Assembly (NCBI GenBank): GCA_000434195.1 | Contig: HF994471.1 | Span: 55,721 to 119,720 of the forward strand | Length of the DNA stretch: 64,000 nt | From: Clostridium sp. CAG:780 | GTDB taxonomy: Bacteria > Bacillota > Clostridia > TANB77 > CAG-508 | Direction of reading: 5' to 3' | Shown: positions 1 to 8,698 of the stretch, one piece after another | Numbering within the stretch: position 1 is the first letter of the stretch | Layout: every line of letters begins with the position of its first letter | The notes under the pieces: model-generated | What the model saw: only the letters and a program-made list of their open reading frames with translations | Told to the model about the DNA's origin: nothing | Databases searched by the model: none | Made by a program: the position numbers and the translations under genes

Positions 1-2
1 TT

Positions 3-233
3 TGCAATAACTCTGATAGTTTGACCAATACTATTAGTCTCGAGGCTGAGTGTCAGCGGGCTGACGATTTCTATGAGGCCTGTCAGTTTGCCATCAAAAA
101 TTTTTCTAATCTTGAGCAGGTGTCGGAGGCCGATATTTCCTTCTTTGTTGACGACTACAATCGTCGACTCTTGAACAAATACGAGTCTCTGCCTGAGGTT
201 CTGAAACCTCAGTTTATTCACTGGTTCAAGTAA
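3..233 (+). CDS. 3' end of an unrecognised protein, cut by the window edge
   Basis: The frame is open from base 3 to the TAA at 231-233, so the true start may lie left of the window. A TTG at 21 would give 70 residues, but no ribosome binding site is visible before it. The product is acidic and soluble-looking (ends PQFIHWFK), with no signal peptide or recognisable motif. Base composition and codon use (CTG, GAG, GAC, GCC) are clearly more GC-rich than the neighbouring genes, like the HIT gene at 47.7-48.7 kb, which suggests acquisition by transfer. It is convergent with the next gene and is followed by a perfect hairpin terminator. Function is unknown. Confidence 0.55.
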   Translation, partial: CNNSDSLTNTISLEAECQRADDFYEACQFAIKNFSNLEQVSEADISFFVDDYNRRLLNKYESLPEVLKPQFIHWFK

Positions 234-242
234 ATAAACGCA

Positions 243-280
243 AATTCCCTATTTCTTAATTAGAAATAGGGAATTATTTT
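243..280 (+). terminator. Intrinsic terminator between convergent genes
   Basis: A perfect 14-bp inverted repeat (243-256 with 262-275, loop of 5) is followed by ATTTTTAT on the plus strand. It ends the gene at the left edge. The opposing gene stops at 324, so the hairpin may act in both directions. Confidence 0.8.
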
Positions 281-323
281 TATAAAAAAAGACATATATA
301 AAAATATATATGCTTTTCTATAT

Positions 324-1163
324 TTATTTTAATCTAAATTTATGACTTATTTTATAATAATATGGTTTAATATCTGTTAATATATCTTTTACCCATATAA
401 TGTTTCCGTCATTATCTTTATATTTTATGTTTGGAAATGTTCTTAACATTTTTTCATCTGTAAATATTGTGTTTGACAATTTTTGTACAAATTTGTTTTC
501 TAAAACTTCCTGACTTACCATGAGATTTTTGTCTTCTACAAGATTTAAGTCATATTTTTTTGTAAATCTTGTATAAAATACTTGAAGTCCAAAAGCTGTT
601 ATTAGCAAATCTAAAATTAATAATATTGTTCCACCTATTGTTAGTACACTAAATAGTTTTTTAGGAATTTTGTCTATAAATTTTTCTATATATGGATTTA
701 TTAACCTCATTAATACTAGTGCTAATATTCCCCAGAATATTGTAAATAACAAACATATTCTGCCATTTATATCAAATGGCATGTTTGAATAATCCCACCA
801 TTTAATATGAAATACTATTTCTCCTAGCCAGCTTATCACATATTCTACTATTGAGCCTTCTATTGCTCCTGCTAAGAATAATGTCCAGTTTTTCTTTTTA
901 AATTTTTGAAGCCCTGGTATCATTACTGCCGCACCAAGTCCATATATACAGCAGAATGGTCCGTACAAACAGCTTTGTCTGCTCTCAATTACTCCTTTTG
1001 TAAGCATTCCAAATATAGTTTCTATTATAAATCCTAGAAAACTATATATTATAAAGTAGGCTAGTATTCTTTTAAATGTAATTTTTACGACTGGATCTTC
1101 TATTACTATTTTGTTTTGTATTTTTTCTTTTATTTTTTCTTCTAATTTTATTTCATCTATCAT
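324..1163 (-). CDS. CmpB-like multi-pass membrane protein (putative ABC-transporter type IV family)
   Basis: A 279-residue membrane protein. After a charged N-terminus of about 28 residues there are four to five hydrophobic segments (about 30-50, 75-90, 93-118, 136-152 and 170-193). The motifs YGPFCCIYG and WWDYSNMPFDINGRICL match the signature of the Firmicutes family annotated as putative ABC-transporter type IV (CmpB-like, Pfam PF06541), whose transport role is unproven. A soluble tail of about 80 residues follows the last segment. It is the last gene of the pilus-like operon, 14 bases after the preceding gene and with a GGAGA ribosome binding site, but it lies beyond an internal terminator. 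Whether it belongs to the pilus system functionally is unknown. Confidence 0.75.
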   Translation of the reverse strand: MIDEIKLEEKIKEKIQNKIVIEDPVVKITFKRILAYFIIYSFLGFIIETIFGMLTKGVIESRQSCLYGPFCCIYGLGAAVMIPGLQKFKKKNWTLFLAGAIEGSIVEYVISWLGEIVFHIKWWDYSNMPFDINGRICLLFTIFWGILALVLMRLINPYIEKFIDKIPKKLFSVLTIGGTILLILDLLITAFGLQVFYTRFTKKYDLNLVEDKNLMVSQEVLENKFVQKLSNTIFTDEKMLRTFPNIKYKDNDGNIIWVKDILTDIKPYYYKISHKFRLK

Positions 1164-1177
1164 ATTCTTTCTCCAAG

Positions 1178-2989
1178 TTAATATCCAAAATATGCATTTA
1201 CTAAATACAAATCATATCTAGCTCTTGCCAAGGCAGTTAGATAATATTTTTGTAGGTTCACTCCATTTAAGTTTGTAATGTTTACTTCATCTCCATTTAA
1301 GTCTGTTATATTTCCATACGATTCTCCATATTCGTCATGGTCTCTTCCGAATTTGTCAATTACTTTTCCTGCTATAATGTCATCTGTTGAGTATGCATCT
1401 GATGCTGCAACTATACAGTCATAGCATGCTTCATATGGTTGAGGATAGAAATAAGCATATTTTCCTTCGTTTATGTTTACTTCATTACTCTCTAATATTT
1501 GAGCAAGAGCATTTACATCTTCTCCTGTTAGAGATATAGATTTTCTCTTAAAATCTATTGTTGAATATGCTCCCTCTAATGTCATTCTTCCATAATTTAA
1601 AGCTGTAATTAAAGCTTTACATCCTGGCTTATGATATTCTATTTTTCCTTCATCATCTTTTGATAATATATATATTGCATCATTTGATACTGTTTCTTTG
1701 TTTGCATTGTTTGAAACAACACAGTAATTATTATATATTTTTCCTCCTATTGGGAATCCTTGTAAAAATACCAATTCACATATGTTGTTTTCAATGTTGT
1801 CCCAATCTCCTTCTGTTAATTCTGGCATCGAGAATTCATATCCTGCTGACGAATGATCTGTATATGTTTTCATAGCTTGGATTAAATTTGTTTCTATTGA
1901 ATATCTTATTACATTTCTTCTTTGTTCATTAAATGGTGAACTTGAAAGTAATGGATTGTTCTGTGTTCCTCTTGTATCAAATATTCTAGCATTATCTAAT
2001 TGTGTTGCAAATCTCTCTGGTATTTTATATCCTTCTGCATCACATGCCCATTGTTGAGTTACATTTTTTAAATTTTCATTTACCCATATTGTGAATTCAG
2101 CTGCTTCTTGATAAAATTTCTTTGCACTTTCTGAACTTAGTTGCTTTGTTGCTGCATCATAGTAAATGTTTAATGCATTTACTGTTTCTGATGAACTTAT
2201 ATAATCTTTTCTGTATTGAGAACTATATTTAAAATATTTTCTACTTTCGTTTGTAGGATTTTTTTCTAAATATATTTTTTGGTTATTATATACCACATAT
2301 TGGTATCTTCCTTGATATTTTGCTTGGTTGATTGTTTCTGCACTTGCATCATCATCTAATGTTACTAAGTTTTCTTCTAGCACTTCACTTAAATTAACGT
2401 AATCAGCTATTCTTGCTGGGTCTTGAGCTATTTGCTCTGCCTCATCATATGATATTAAATGTCCTGTTTTTGTAACATAATTTCCTTCTACTGTGCCTAT
2501 AATTGTTATGGTATTATCAAGTGTATAATTTACCACAAAATCATTGTGTCTACTATTTATATCAATATATCTGCATGAGTATGATGTAAATGGTTTTAGC
2601 CCGTATTTAAAAGCTTGTAATTCTGTGTCATAGTAATTTGTGTATATATGGTAGCCATCATACAAAGTGAACACAATAGCTGGTGTGTATTCTTTTAGTT
2701 CCTCTTTTGTATACCCCTTTACTTCTAGGTTTGTTGCAAGAGAAGAATAGAATACGTTAATAGATGCTTCTATGTCTCTTATTTTCGAGTTTGCTATATC
2801 TGAAAACTCGTTGTTTTGAGTGTTTATTTGAAACGCTCTAATAGAGTCATGTGCAGCATTTACTAAATTTGCATCATATATGGTTTGTGTTTTTATTGTT
2901 TCCAAATGTGAGCTTACATAATTTGATAATACTAACGATATTGGAAGTATTATTATTATAAAAATTATCGCTATGTGTTGTAATTTCAT
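1178..2989 (-). CDS. Large single-anchor extracellular protein of the Tad-like cluster
   Basis: A 603-residue protein with one N-terminal hydrophobic segment (about residues 7-23) and then a long polar, tyrosine- and asparagine-rich outside domain. It has no family signature that I recognise. The layout (short cytoplasmic start, single anchor, large C-terminal domain) and its place after the small pilin-like genes suggest a surface-exposed or tip component of the apparatus, which is inference. Residues about 430-540 include scattered cysteines (GCKALIT, YEACYDC) that could form disulphides. It is separated from the upstream gene by a hairpin terminator, so it may be expressed at a lower level than the small pilin-like proteins or from a promoter not seen here. 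Confidence 0.6.
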   Translation of the reverse strand: MKLQHIAIIFIIIILPISLVLSNYVSSHLETIKTQTIYDANLVNAAHDSIRAFQINTQNNEFSDIANSKIRDIEASINVFYSSLATNLEVKGYTKEELKEYTPAIVFTLYDGYHIYTNYYDTELQAFKYGLKPFTSYSCRYIDINSRHNDFVVNYTLDNTITIIGTVEGNYVTKTGHLISYDEAEQIAQDPARIADYVNLSEVLEENLVTLDDDASAETINQAKYQGRYQYVVYNNQKIYLEKNPTNESRKYFKYSSQYRKDYISSSETVNALNIYYDAATKQLSSESAKKFYQEAAEFTIWVNENLKNVTQQWACDAEGYKIPERFATQLDNARIFDTRGTQNNPLLSSSPFNEQRRNVIRYSIETNLIQAMKTYTDHSSAGYEFSMPELTEGDWDNIENNICELVFLQGFPIGGKIYNNYCVVSNNANKETVSNDAIYILSKDDEGKIEYHKPGCKALITALNYGRMTLEGAYSTIDFKRKSISLTGEDVNALAQILESNEVNINEGKYAYFYPQPYEACYDCIVAASDAYSTDDIIAGKVIDKFGRDHDEYGESYGNITDLNGDEVNITNLNGVNLQKYYLTALARARYDLYLVNAYFGY

Positions 2990-3005
2990 ATGTTTACCTT
3001 TCTAT

Positions 3006-3054
3006 AAAAAAACAGCTCTTGGACTTTGCTACATATTACAGTCCATAAGCTGTT
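3006..3054 (-). terminator. Intrinsic terminator inside the pilus-like operon
   Basis: On the minus strand a 15-base arm (3040-3054) pairs with 3011-3025 with about two mismatched positions, and the stem runs directly into a seven-base T tract (plus-strand A run at 3006-3012). It sits in the 78-base gap between the genes ending at 3068 and starting at 2989, both on the minus strand. It should end or attenuate transcription before the last two genes. Confidence 0.8.
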
Positions 3055-3067
3055 ACATTATACATTA

Positions 3068-3598
3068 TTAGTTTTTACCATTTACAGTAACAATTCCTGC
3101 ATATTGTACAGCAATTTGATACGTGTCATTTCCTGCAATTCTATAAAAGAAGTTTCTTAATGTCTGTGCTATTGTTGTATTTGTATTTTTAACAGTTACA
3201 GAGACTCTATCTCCTTCTTTTAACGTTATTTTATGTTTTTTATTGTCTTTTAAAACGCTTTCTAATTGACTTGTGTATAGGTTATAATAAATGTTTTCAC
3301 CTATTTTAGTTGTTTCTGCTTGTGTTGTTTTTACTCCTATATTTTCATCCATTATTTGTACCATTAACTCTACATCAAAAGCATTTCCTGTTGATGTAAT
3401 TGTTTGAATGTACTTATCATAATCGTCTAATGTTAATTCTCCAGTTGTTCTAACTTTATCTACAAAATCAGTAGTAGCTGTTTGTACTGTTAATTGTGAG
3501 ATGTTATCTGATTTTTCAGATACAGACATCAAAGGGAAAACAAACATTAGCATTGCTGCTAAAAATATAGCTATAATTGTTACAAAACTATCTCCCAT
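3068..3598 (-). CDS. Pilin-like/TadE-like small anchored protein
   Basis: A 176-residue protein with one N-terminal membrane segment (about residues 5-25) followed by FVDKVRTTGELTLDDYDKYI and a polar C-terminal domain. The stretch with TG and a later STGNAFDVEL resembles the spacing seen in TadE-like minor pilins of Firmicutes Tad loci, where a regular pattern around a TG step follows the anchor. That assignment is inference and the similarity is weak. It lies between a pilin-like gene upstream and the internal terminator downstream, so it should be co-transcribed with the pilin-like genes. No classical prepilin peptidase site is obvious. Confidence 0.6.
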   Translation of the reverse strand: MGDSFVTIIAIFLAAMLMFVFPLMSVSEKSDNISQLTVQTATTDFVDKVRTTGELTLDDYDKYIQTITSTGNAFDVELMVQIMDENIGVKTTQAETTKIGENIYYNLYTSQLESVLKDNKKHKITLKEGDRVSVTVKNTNTTIAQTLRNFFYRIAGNDTYQIAVQYAGIVTVNGKN

Positions 3599-3651
3599 TT
3601 TCTTTGTTTCCTTTCTTTTTTATAGTATTTGCTGTTTAAAATCATTTGTTA

Positions 3652-4341
3652 CTAATTTATCATCACATAGGTGATTACTTTTTTAGTAGTAGTCTTATTT
3701 CCTCTGATACCCGAGTTTTCGTCATCTTCTGCTTTTACAGTTACAACTTCTCCAACCATTTCAACAAATTTAGCCTGGTTAAATCTTTTTGCAAATCCTA
3801 TTGAAGTGTAATCCATGTTTTCATATGTTTCTCCTGCTAGAATCGCATCCAGATTCTTTTTGACCTCTGATATTGCTCCAGTCCAAGGTTCTCTTCTAGA
3901 TTGTTCTTCTTTTAAATCAAAAGAGCAAATGCTTGTACTTGTACCAGTATCATCAAAATCGTTTTTATACCCAGTGCTCCATAGTTCTGGATCTGTTTGG
4001 GTTTTGTATATTTCTATTGGTCTTCCTATTGAAACGTTAGTTATTTTTCCATCTGAGTCATAAGAAGCAGTTCCTGACCTAAATGTAATTTTTATGTCTT
4101 CTTTACTATATCTATAGAGAGTAGGGATTACTGTTTCCATCCCTACTATTCTATTTCCTAAATTATCTACTTCTATCCCATTAGACTCTGCATAAGAATA
4201 ATATTCTGTTGGGTCTGTTAGATGTAGCATTAAGTCTGATGTTTGTCTAGCTTGTGAAAAGATATACATTGTTAAGCTTAATGCTAATACTAATAGTATA
4301 ACAGCAAATGCTAACATTGAAGCTTCTACTGCATTTTCCAT
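3652..4341 (-). CDS. Pilin-like protein of the MENA family
   Basis: A 229-residue protein starting MENAVEASMLAFAVILLVLA, an N-terminus shared with the neighbouring small proteins: MEN, a short amphipathic start and a single hydrophobic helix up to about residue 29. After the helix there is a TEYYSYAE segment comparable in place to the F-x-x-Y motif of its paralogs, then a longer, more polar C-terminal domain than in the other members. It has the same orientation and tight spacing as the other pilus-like genes, 24 bases after the 143-residue paralog. I infer it is a minor subunit of the same extracellular structure. Confidence 0.65.
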   Translation of the reverse strand: MENAVEASMLAFAVILLVLALSLTMYIFSQARQTSDLMLHLTDPTEYYSYAESNGIEVDNLGNRIVGMETVIPTLYRYSKEDIKITFRSGTASYDSDGKITNVSIGRPIEIYKTQTDPELWSTGYKNDFDDTGTSTSICSFDLKEEQSRREPWTGAISEVKKNLDAILAGETYENMDYTSIGFAKRFNQAKFVEMVGEVVTVKAEDDENSGIRGNKTTTKKVITYVMIN

Positions 4342-4364
4342 AATTTACTTTTCCTTATAGTTTA

Positions 4365-4796
4365 TTATTGTTTTACTATGTAAGCAACTGTTATATATCC
4401 TGATTTATTGTATCCGAAAGATACTTTGTATGTTAGTCCTGTTTTATATGATGCTACTGAATAATCTTTAACTTTATCTGTTGTCCAATTAGCATCATCA
4501 GGATCTCTTGTTGCATTTCCTGCTGCATCTTCGATTAATATCAATCTAGATGTATCATCTTGATTTACTCTGTTATGATTGATTATTGCACCAACTAATT
4601 GTCTTACATCTGTTCCTGTTCTAACTCCTTCATAGCTTATAAATTCAGCATTATATGCTTGTGCTTTTTGTGGATCTAGGTTTGTTCCTTGTGCTGCTCC
4701 TGATGCTTGTTGGTATATATACATACCTAACGCGATAATTAAAATTGATAATATTATAGCTCCTGCTATAATTAATGCTTTACTTGCATTCTCCAT
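4365..4796 (-). CDS. MENA-type pilin-like protein, candidate major subunit
   Basis: A 143-residue protein with N-terminus MENASKALIIAGAIILSILI, a single membrane helix to about residue 30 and then a compact domain. It contains the shared cluster motif: an aromatic-rich turn (NAEFISYEGV) followed by GTDVRQLVGAIINHN. It is one of the smallest members and has the strongest ribosome binding site in the cluster (AAAGGAGG a few bases before the ATG). The 85-base AT-rich gap upstream is longer than elsewhere in the operon. Small size and a strong translation signal make it my best guess for the most abundant subunit, but this is inference. Confidence 0.7.
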   Translation of the reverse strand: MENASKALIIAGAIILSILIIALGMYIYQQASGAAQGTNLDPQKAQAYNAEFISYEGVRTGTDVRQLVGAIINHNRVNQDDTSRLILIEDAAGNATRDPDDANWTTDKVKDYSVASYKTGLTYKVSFGYNKSGYITVAYIVKQ

Positions 4797-4881
4797 AAAT
4801 AAATCCTCCTTTAGTTTTTATATTTAATATATTTTTTAATTTTTATATTTCCTTATGAAATATAAAATATTAATAACTTAA

Positions 4882-5310
4882 TTATATTTGCTCAAAATAC
4901 ATGTATTTAACATTGTTTGTATTTTGATGATATTCTATTTTTGTGCATTTAAAGCTTGTTGCTCCAAAAAGTATTAAAAATTTTTGTTCTCCTGATTTTT
5001 CTATTGCTTCCATTTTTATTATTTGTTCTTGCTCTTTGAATTTAATTTCTATTATTATCGAGTTTTTATTATTATCTATATAATGTCCTTTTTCGTCTTT
5101 ATCTACTGCATTTTTTTCATTGCTGTCTACTGCTTTATTTATAATAGATATTACATCTGTTCCTAAAACTTCTTGGTTATAAAAGCTTTGATATGCCCTA
5201 TTATTCTGACTGCTTTCTTTTTCTGCTCTTTTTATGTTATAAAAGCTATATGTAATAATTGCTATTACTACCAGAAAAATAGCTACTATAAATATAATAT
5301 TTCTCTTCAT
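4882..5310 (-). CDS. Divergent member of the pilin-like series
   Basis: I place the start at the ATG at 5308-5310 (MKRNIIF), which has an AAAGG site at the correct distance; an in-frame ATG 16 codons upstream would add a charged stretch before the membrane helix. The resulting 142-residue protein has one N-terminal hydrophobic segment and a polar domain. It lacks the MENA start but keeps the shared motif: a YQSFYNQEVLGTDVISIIN segment that aligns by eye with the F-x-x-Y...G-[ST]-[DE]-[VI] motif of its neighbours. It is probably an accessory or minor subunit in the same operon. No family name is recognised. Confidence 0.6.
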   Translation of the reverse strand: MKRNIIFIVAIFLVVIAIITYSFYNIKRAEKESSQNNRAYQSFYNQEVLGTDVISIINKAVDSNEKNAVDKDEKGHYIDNNKNSIIIEIKFKEQEQIIKMEAIEKSGEQKFLILFGATSFKCTKIEYHQNTNNVKYMYFEQI

Positions 5311-5385
5311 ATCTGCCTTTCTTAAAATAATTATATCATTATGTTTTTTATTATGCAATCATTATTTGACATATTTTTTAATATT

Positions 5386-5901
5386 TTATACTGGTTTAAA
5401 TATCACTTTTTTTACTCTTTTAGTATATTGATCTATTAGAACACTACAACTATAATCTTTTACTTGATAGGTTCCATCTTGCATTGTTCCAATTTCACTT
5501 TTCATAAATTTTATATAATCATCTGTTGATAATGTTTCAAAGTTACGCTCTCCATTAATAGCTGATGTATCAATAGATATATAGAATGTTCCTTCCTTCT
5601 CTTTTTCTTCAAGACTATCCGTTCCAAAGTCATAACTTTGATTGTTTTGTTGTGCAAGATTTGCCAAGCTCACTATCTCACTTGCTTTGCAAGTATTTTG
5701 CCAATTTCCATTTTCATCTTTATAGCTCTCATATTGGGTAAACTTGGTATTAAATTCAGTAATGTTTTTTTCTTCAAGCCTTGCTTGTATTAGAGAACTA
5801 TAATCCCCAAAAACAGTGTATAAATATGCAATCAATGACAATATTAGAATTCCTACTAAAACTGAAGCTGCCATTAATAATGCTTTACTTGCATTTTCCA
5901 C
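5386..5901 (-). CDS. MENA-type pilin-like protein
   Basis: A 171-residue protein beginning MENASKALLMAASVLVGILI, almost the same N-terminus as the gene ending at 5922 and the 143-residue gene. The membrane helix ends near residue 30. The shared soluble motif follows: FNTKFTQYESYKDENGNW, then SEIVSLANLAQQNN. The strict conservation of the N-terminal 20 residues with free variation of the C-terminal domain is what is expected of subunits recognised by one assembly machine. The N-terminus lacks the glycine-phenylalanine cleavage site and the +5 glutamate of classical type IV pilins. It has a good AGGAGG-type site and sits 20 bases after its paralog. Confidence 0.68.
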   Translation of the reverse strand: MENASKALLMAASVLVGILILSLIAYLYTVFGDYSSLIQARLEEKNITEFNTKFTQYESYKDENGNWQNTCKASEIVSLANLAQQNNQSYDFGTDSLEEKEKEGTFYISIDTSAINGERNFETLSTDDYIKFMKSEIGTMQDGTYQVKDYSCSVLIDQYTKRVKKVIFKPV

Positions 5902-5921
5902 TTTTATAGTCCTCCTTGCTT

Positions 5922-6560
5922 TTATTTATCTTTGAACATTATTTTTATAATTCTACCATTTCCAGAATCATATTCTGTTACGTCGTCATATTTAAATGTC
6001 TTTCTTGCAAAATCAGTTTGTTCTTCCACATATTTTTTATAAGTTGTTCTGTTTGTTTTTAATTTGGTATATTCCGATTCAGAGAAATCTGATCTTGCTT
6101 TTACTGTCTTTTCAGTTTCTTTATCACTTAACTTAGACCAGTACGAAATGCTTTTTCCAAATACAGTAATGTCTGCTTCTTTTATCTTTTTTACTAGTTT
6201 TTTATATTGTTGGTCAAGACTTGTACCAGAATATGTTCCTGCTACAAGGTATTGCCCATTAAGCACTCCTGTACTTATTTTTACTTCTAACTCTATTTCT
6301 TGATAACCATCTACAGCTTTTCTTTCATTATAGTTTATTACTTCATTTGCTAGTGAAAGTATTTCACTTCCATAAACAGTATCTTTAGCATATGACTCAA
6401 AATTTATATTAAATTTCGATAATTGGCTTGCTTTTTCATTTTTCTGCTCAATATTTTTTTGCTCTCTTATTTGATTATAACCAAATACTAGAAGTGATAA
6501 TATAAGAACTCCAATTAATACACTGGCAGCTATTTCTAAAGCTTTTGTCATATTTTCCAT
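5922..6560 (-). CDS. MENA-type pilin-like protein
   Basis: A 212-residue protein starting MENMTKALEIAASVLIGVLI, with one hydrophobic helix and then a coil-prone linker (REQKNIEQKNEKASQ). The shared motif comes next: FNINFESYAKDTVYGSEIL followed by SLANEVINYN. The C-terminal half is lysine-rich and polar. It is the first of the pilin-like genes in transcription order, 15 bases after the TadB/C-like membrane protein. The motif G-S-E-I-L-x-L-x-N-x-x-x-x-Y-N is best preserved here and in the gene ending at 5386. The role as a structural subunit is inferred from position and N-terminal similarity. Confidence 0.68.
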   Translation of the reverse strand: MENMTKALEIAASVLIGVLILSLLVFGYNQIREQKNIEQKNEKASQLSKFNINFESYAKDTVYGSEILSLANEVINYNERKAVDGYQEIELEVKISTGVLNGQYLVAGTYSGTSLDQQYKKLVKKIKEADITVFGKSISYWSKLSDKETEKTVKARSDFSESEYTKLKTNRTTYKKYVEEQTDFARKTFKYDDVTEYDSGNGRIIKIMFKDK

Positions 6561-6575
6561 AGTTCATATTCCTTT

Positions 6576-8660
6576 CTAATATTGATTTTTCATTGCTGTC
6601 ATAGTATTGAATGATGATGTCATACTTGTTAATCCTATAAATACTAGTGGAATAATTAGATATCCTACAAATAGTCCAACCATTGGCGCAAATCCTATTA
6701 CTTTTCCAATTAATCCCTTCTTTGAGATTAATCTGTCATTTGATTCTTTTCTTCTTGCTTGATAATATTCTCTTTCTGAATCTAGTTCATCAAATGCTTC
6801 TGCGATCGGTATTTTTTCTACTGCAGCTTGCATGCTTTCTATTAATCTTATAAATTCTTTGTAGTTTATTTCATCTTTCATTTGTTCTAGAGCTTCCCAA
6901 GGTCCACTCTCATAGTTGTTTACACATCTTGATATTGGCTCTCTAAATATATTTGAATATCTTTCTAGCCATTCTAATATCATTTCTACGTTTACTCTCT
7001 CTATTCTCATAAGCATCAATATGATTGTCTGGAATTGCATTACTTCGTTTTCCATTTCCATCTTTCTCATTTTTGCCTGGAAGAATAATAGTGCTACTGG
7101 TAAATTGTATCCAATTACTGCAAATACCATTGCTAAAATCATTTCAAACCAGCTTAAATACTCGCTATTAACTTGTCTCAATTTTTTCAAAACTCTTTCT
7201 GCCGCTGTTTTAATTTCATCTGGTTGTGCATTTGCATAATCTTTTGATTTTTTCATTGCTTTTTCTATATCTTCTTGAGTTGTTTTTGTTTTTCCTTTAA
7301 ACATGTCTAAGAATCTATTGTCACTCGCAGTTAGCTCTTCTGCTTTTTTCAAGTCTTTTCCTGTCATTTCTCCTACTAGATTGAATGTTGATGTAGGTTC
7401 TGTGTATATGTATTCTATCTGCATTTTATGTAGGTATCCAAATATTAGTAAGGAACCTATAAATACAGTTATTGTTAATAATATTCTTCTTTCATATATC
7501 CAATGAATTTTATCTTTTGAAGCAGCATCTTTCATAAGATTCTTCATTTTTCTTCTTTCTTTTGTTCCATCTTTTGGTATGAATAAGTCTACGATTTTCT
7601 TTACTAATGGTATTTTGTATATTTTTTCTTCCCAAGGATTATCTGTTTTTGTATCAATAGTTGTTGAACCATTGTCTTTTAGTTTTCTTGTTAAAATATA
7701 ACATACAAATGTTAGTATAACCAATAGTAATTGAACTATCATACCTTGTTTTCCATAGTAAAACGATTTTGTGAATGAGAATTCTTTTACTGCCCAGTTT
7801 TTTATTGGTTCCAATGCTAGTAATGGCACAATCGCTATTACTGATAAGCTTTGGAATACATAATTTAATTTATCTCTTTTTAATATTTCTAGTTGCATCT
7901 CTTGGCTTATATTGTTTAAGTTCTTCAAGTATAAAGATGTTTTATCTACTGTTCTATCTCCAAATTCTTTCGTAAGATACGATATACCAGCAAATTCTTT
8001 TAAGAAGCTGTTTGGTGCAATGTCGTAATATTTTTCTAATTCTCCTTCCGGATCATCAGATATTAATATTTCGTATATTTTCTCTGCTTGTCTAGACATT
8101 TCTGGTGCACTATCACCTTGTGCAACCTGATATATTGCCTCTTCAACCATGTTAAACTCGTGGTATGCATGTCTTATTTCTGCAAAGAAATCTATTTGTT
8201 GAATTAGTAGCTTATTGTCTATTTTGTCAACCATTCCATCTACTAATGTATCTATCATAAATAATTCAAATATCAGTAAAATCGATAGCAATAGTCCATT
8301 GCTTTTTGTAATAAATATTATTGCTAGTGTTATTGGAATTATTATCAACAATGCTTTTGTTAATATTTCCGAAGTCTGTTTTCTTGTTAAATACTCATCA
8401 TCAATGTTTATTATTTCTAGTCTTCTTCTTATTTTAAATAGATATCTTTTTATAAAAGGAGACCTCAAATATCTAACATATAGCTTTTGATATAATATCT
8501 CTTTCGAGAATTTTTGCTCCTTTGTTCCTTTTCTTAATTGTCTAATTTGTACTATGTCTGATGATTGTGTTTTCTTTTTTAATAACAAGAATGCAACTAC
8601 AATACCAGCAAGTATCACTGCTGCTCCAATCATCATGTATAATATAATATTTCCATTCAT
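6576..8660 (-). CDS. Fused TadB-TadC-like inner membrane platform protein
   Basis: A 694-residue membrane protein with an N-terminal segment (about 5-27), a soluble part and several hydrophobic blocks at about 105-140, 265-285, 305-325, 390-410, 500-525 and 655-680. The arrangement of two soluble helical domains, each followed by membrane helices, fits two type II secretion F domains in one chain, equivalent to TadB plus TadC of Flp systems, which are usually separate proteins of about 300 residues. The position directly after the CpaF-like ATPase supports this. It would form the membrane platform on which the ATPase acts to assemble the pilin-like subunits. Confidence 0.75.
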   Translation of the reverse strand: MNGNIILYMMIGAAVILAGIVVAFLLLKKKTQSSDIVQIRQLRKGTKEQKFSKEILYQKLYVRYLRSPFIKRYLFKIRRRLEIINIDDEYLTRKQTSEILTKALLIIIPITLAIIFITKSNGLLLSILLIFELFMIDTLVDGMVDKIDNKLLIQQIDFFAEIRHAYHEFNMVEEAIYQVAQGDSAPEMSRQAEKIYEILISDDPEGELEKYYDIAPNSFLKEFAGISYLTKEFGDRTVDKTSLYLKNLNNISQEMQLEILKRDKLNYVFQSLSVIAIVPLLALEPIKNWAVKEFSFTKSFYYGKQGMIVQLLLVILTFVCYILTRKLKDNGSTTIDTKTDNPWEEKIYKIPLVKKIVDLFIPKDGTKERRKMKNLMKDAASKDKIHWIYERRILLTITVFIGSLLIFGYLHKMQIEYIYTEPTSTFNLVGEMTGKDLKKAEELTASDNRFLDMFKGKTKTTQEDIEKAMKKSKDYANAQPDEIKTAAERVLKKLRQVNSEYLSWFEMILAMVFAVIGYNLPVALLFFQAKMRKMEMENEVMQFQTIILMLMRIERVNVEMILEWLERYSNIFREPISRCVNNYESGPWEALEQMKDEINYKEFIRLIESMQAAVEKIPIAEAFDELDSEREYYQARRKESNDRLISKKGLIGKVIGFAPMVGLFVGYLIIPLVFIGLTSMTSSFNTMTAMKNQY

Positions 8661-8698
8661 ATTTTAGGCTTTTGCACCTCCTTTTTAGATGATGTTTA

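Noticed and set aside
4797..4881. Hairpin (TTATATTTC ... GAAATATAA) upstream of the 143-residue pilin-like gene
   Set aside because: It is not followed by a T tract on the minus strand and is made only of A and T, so it is not a terminator. It may be chance in AT-rich DNA.
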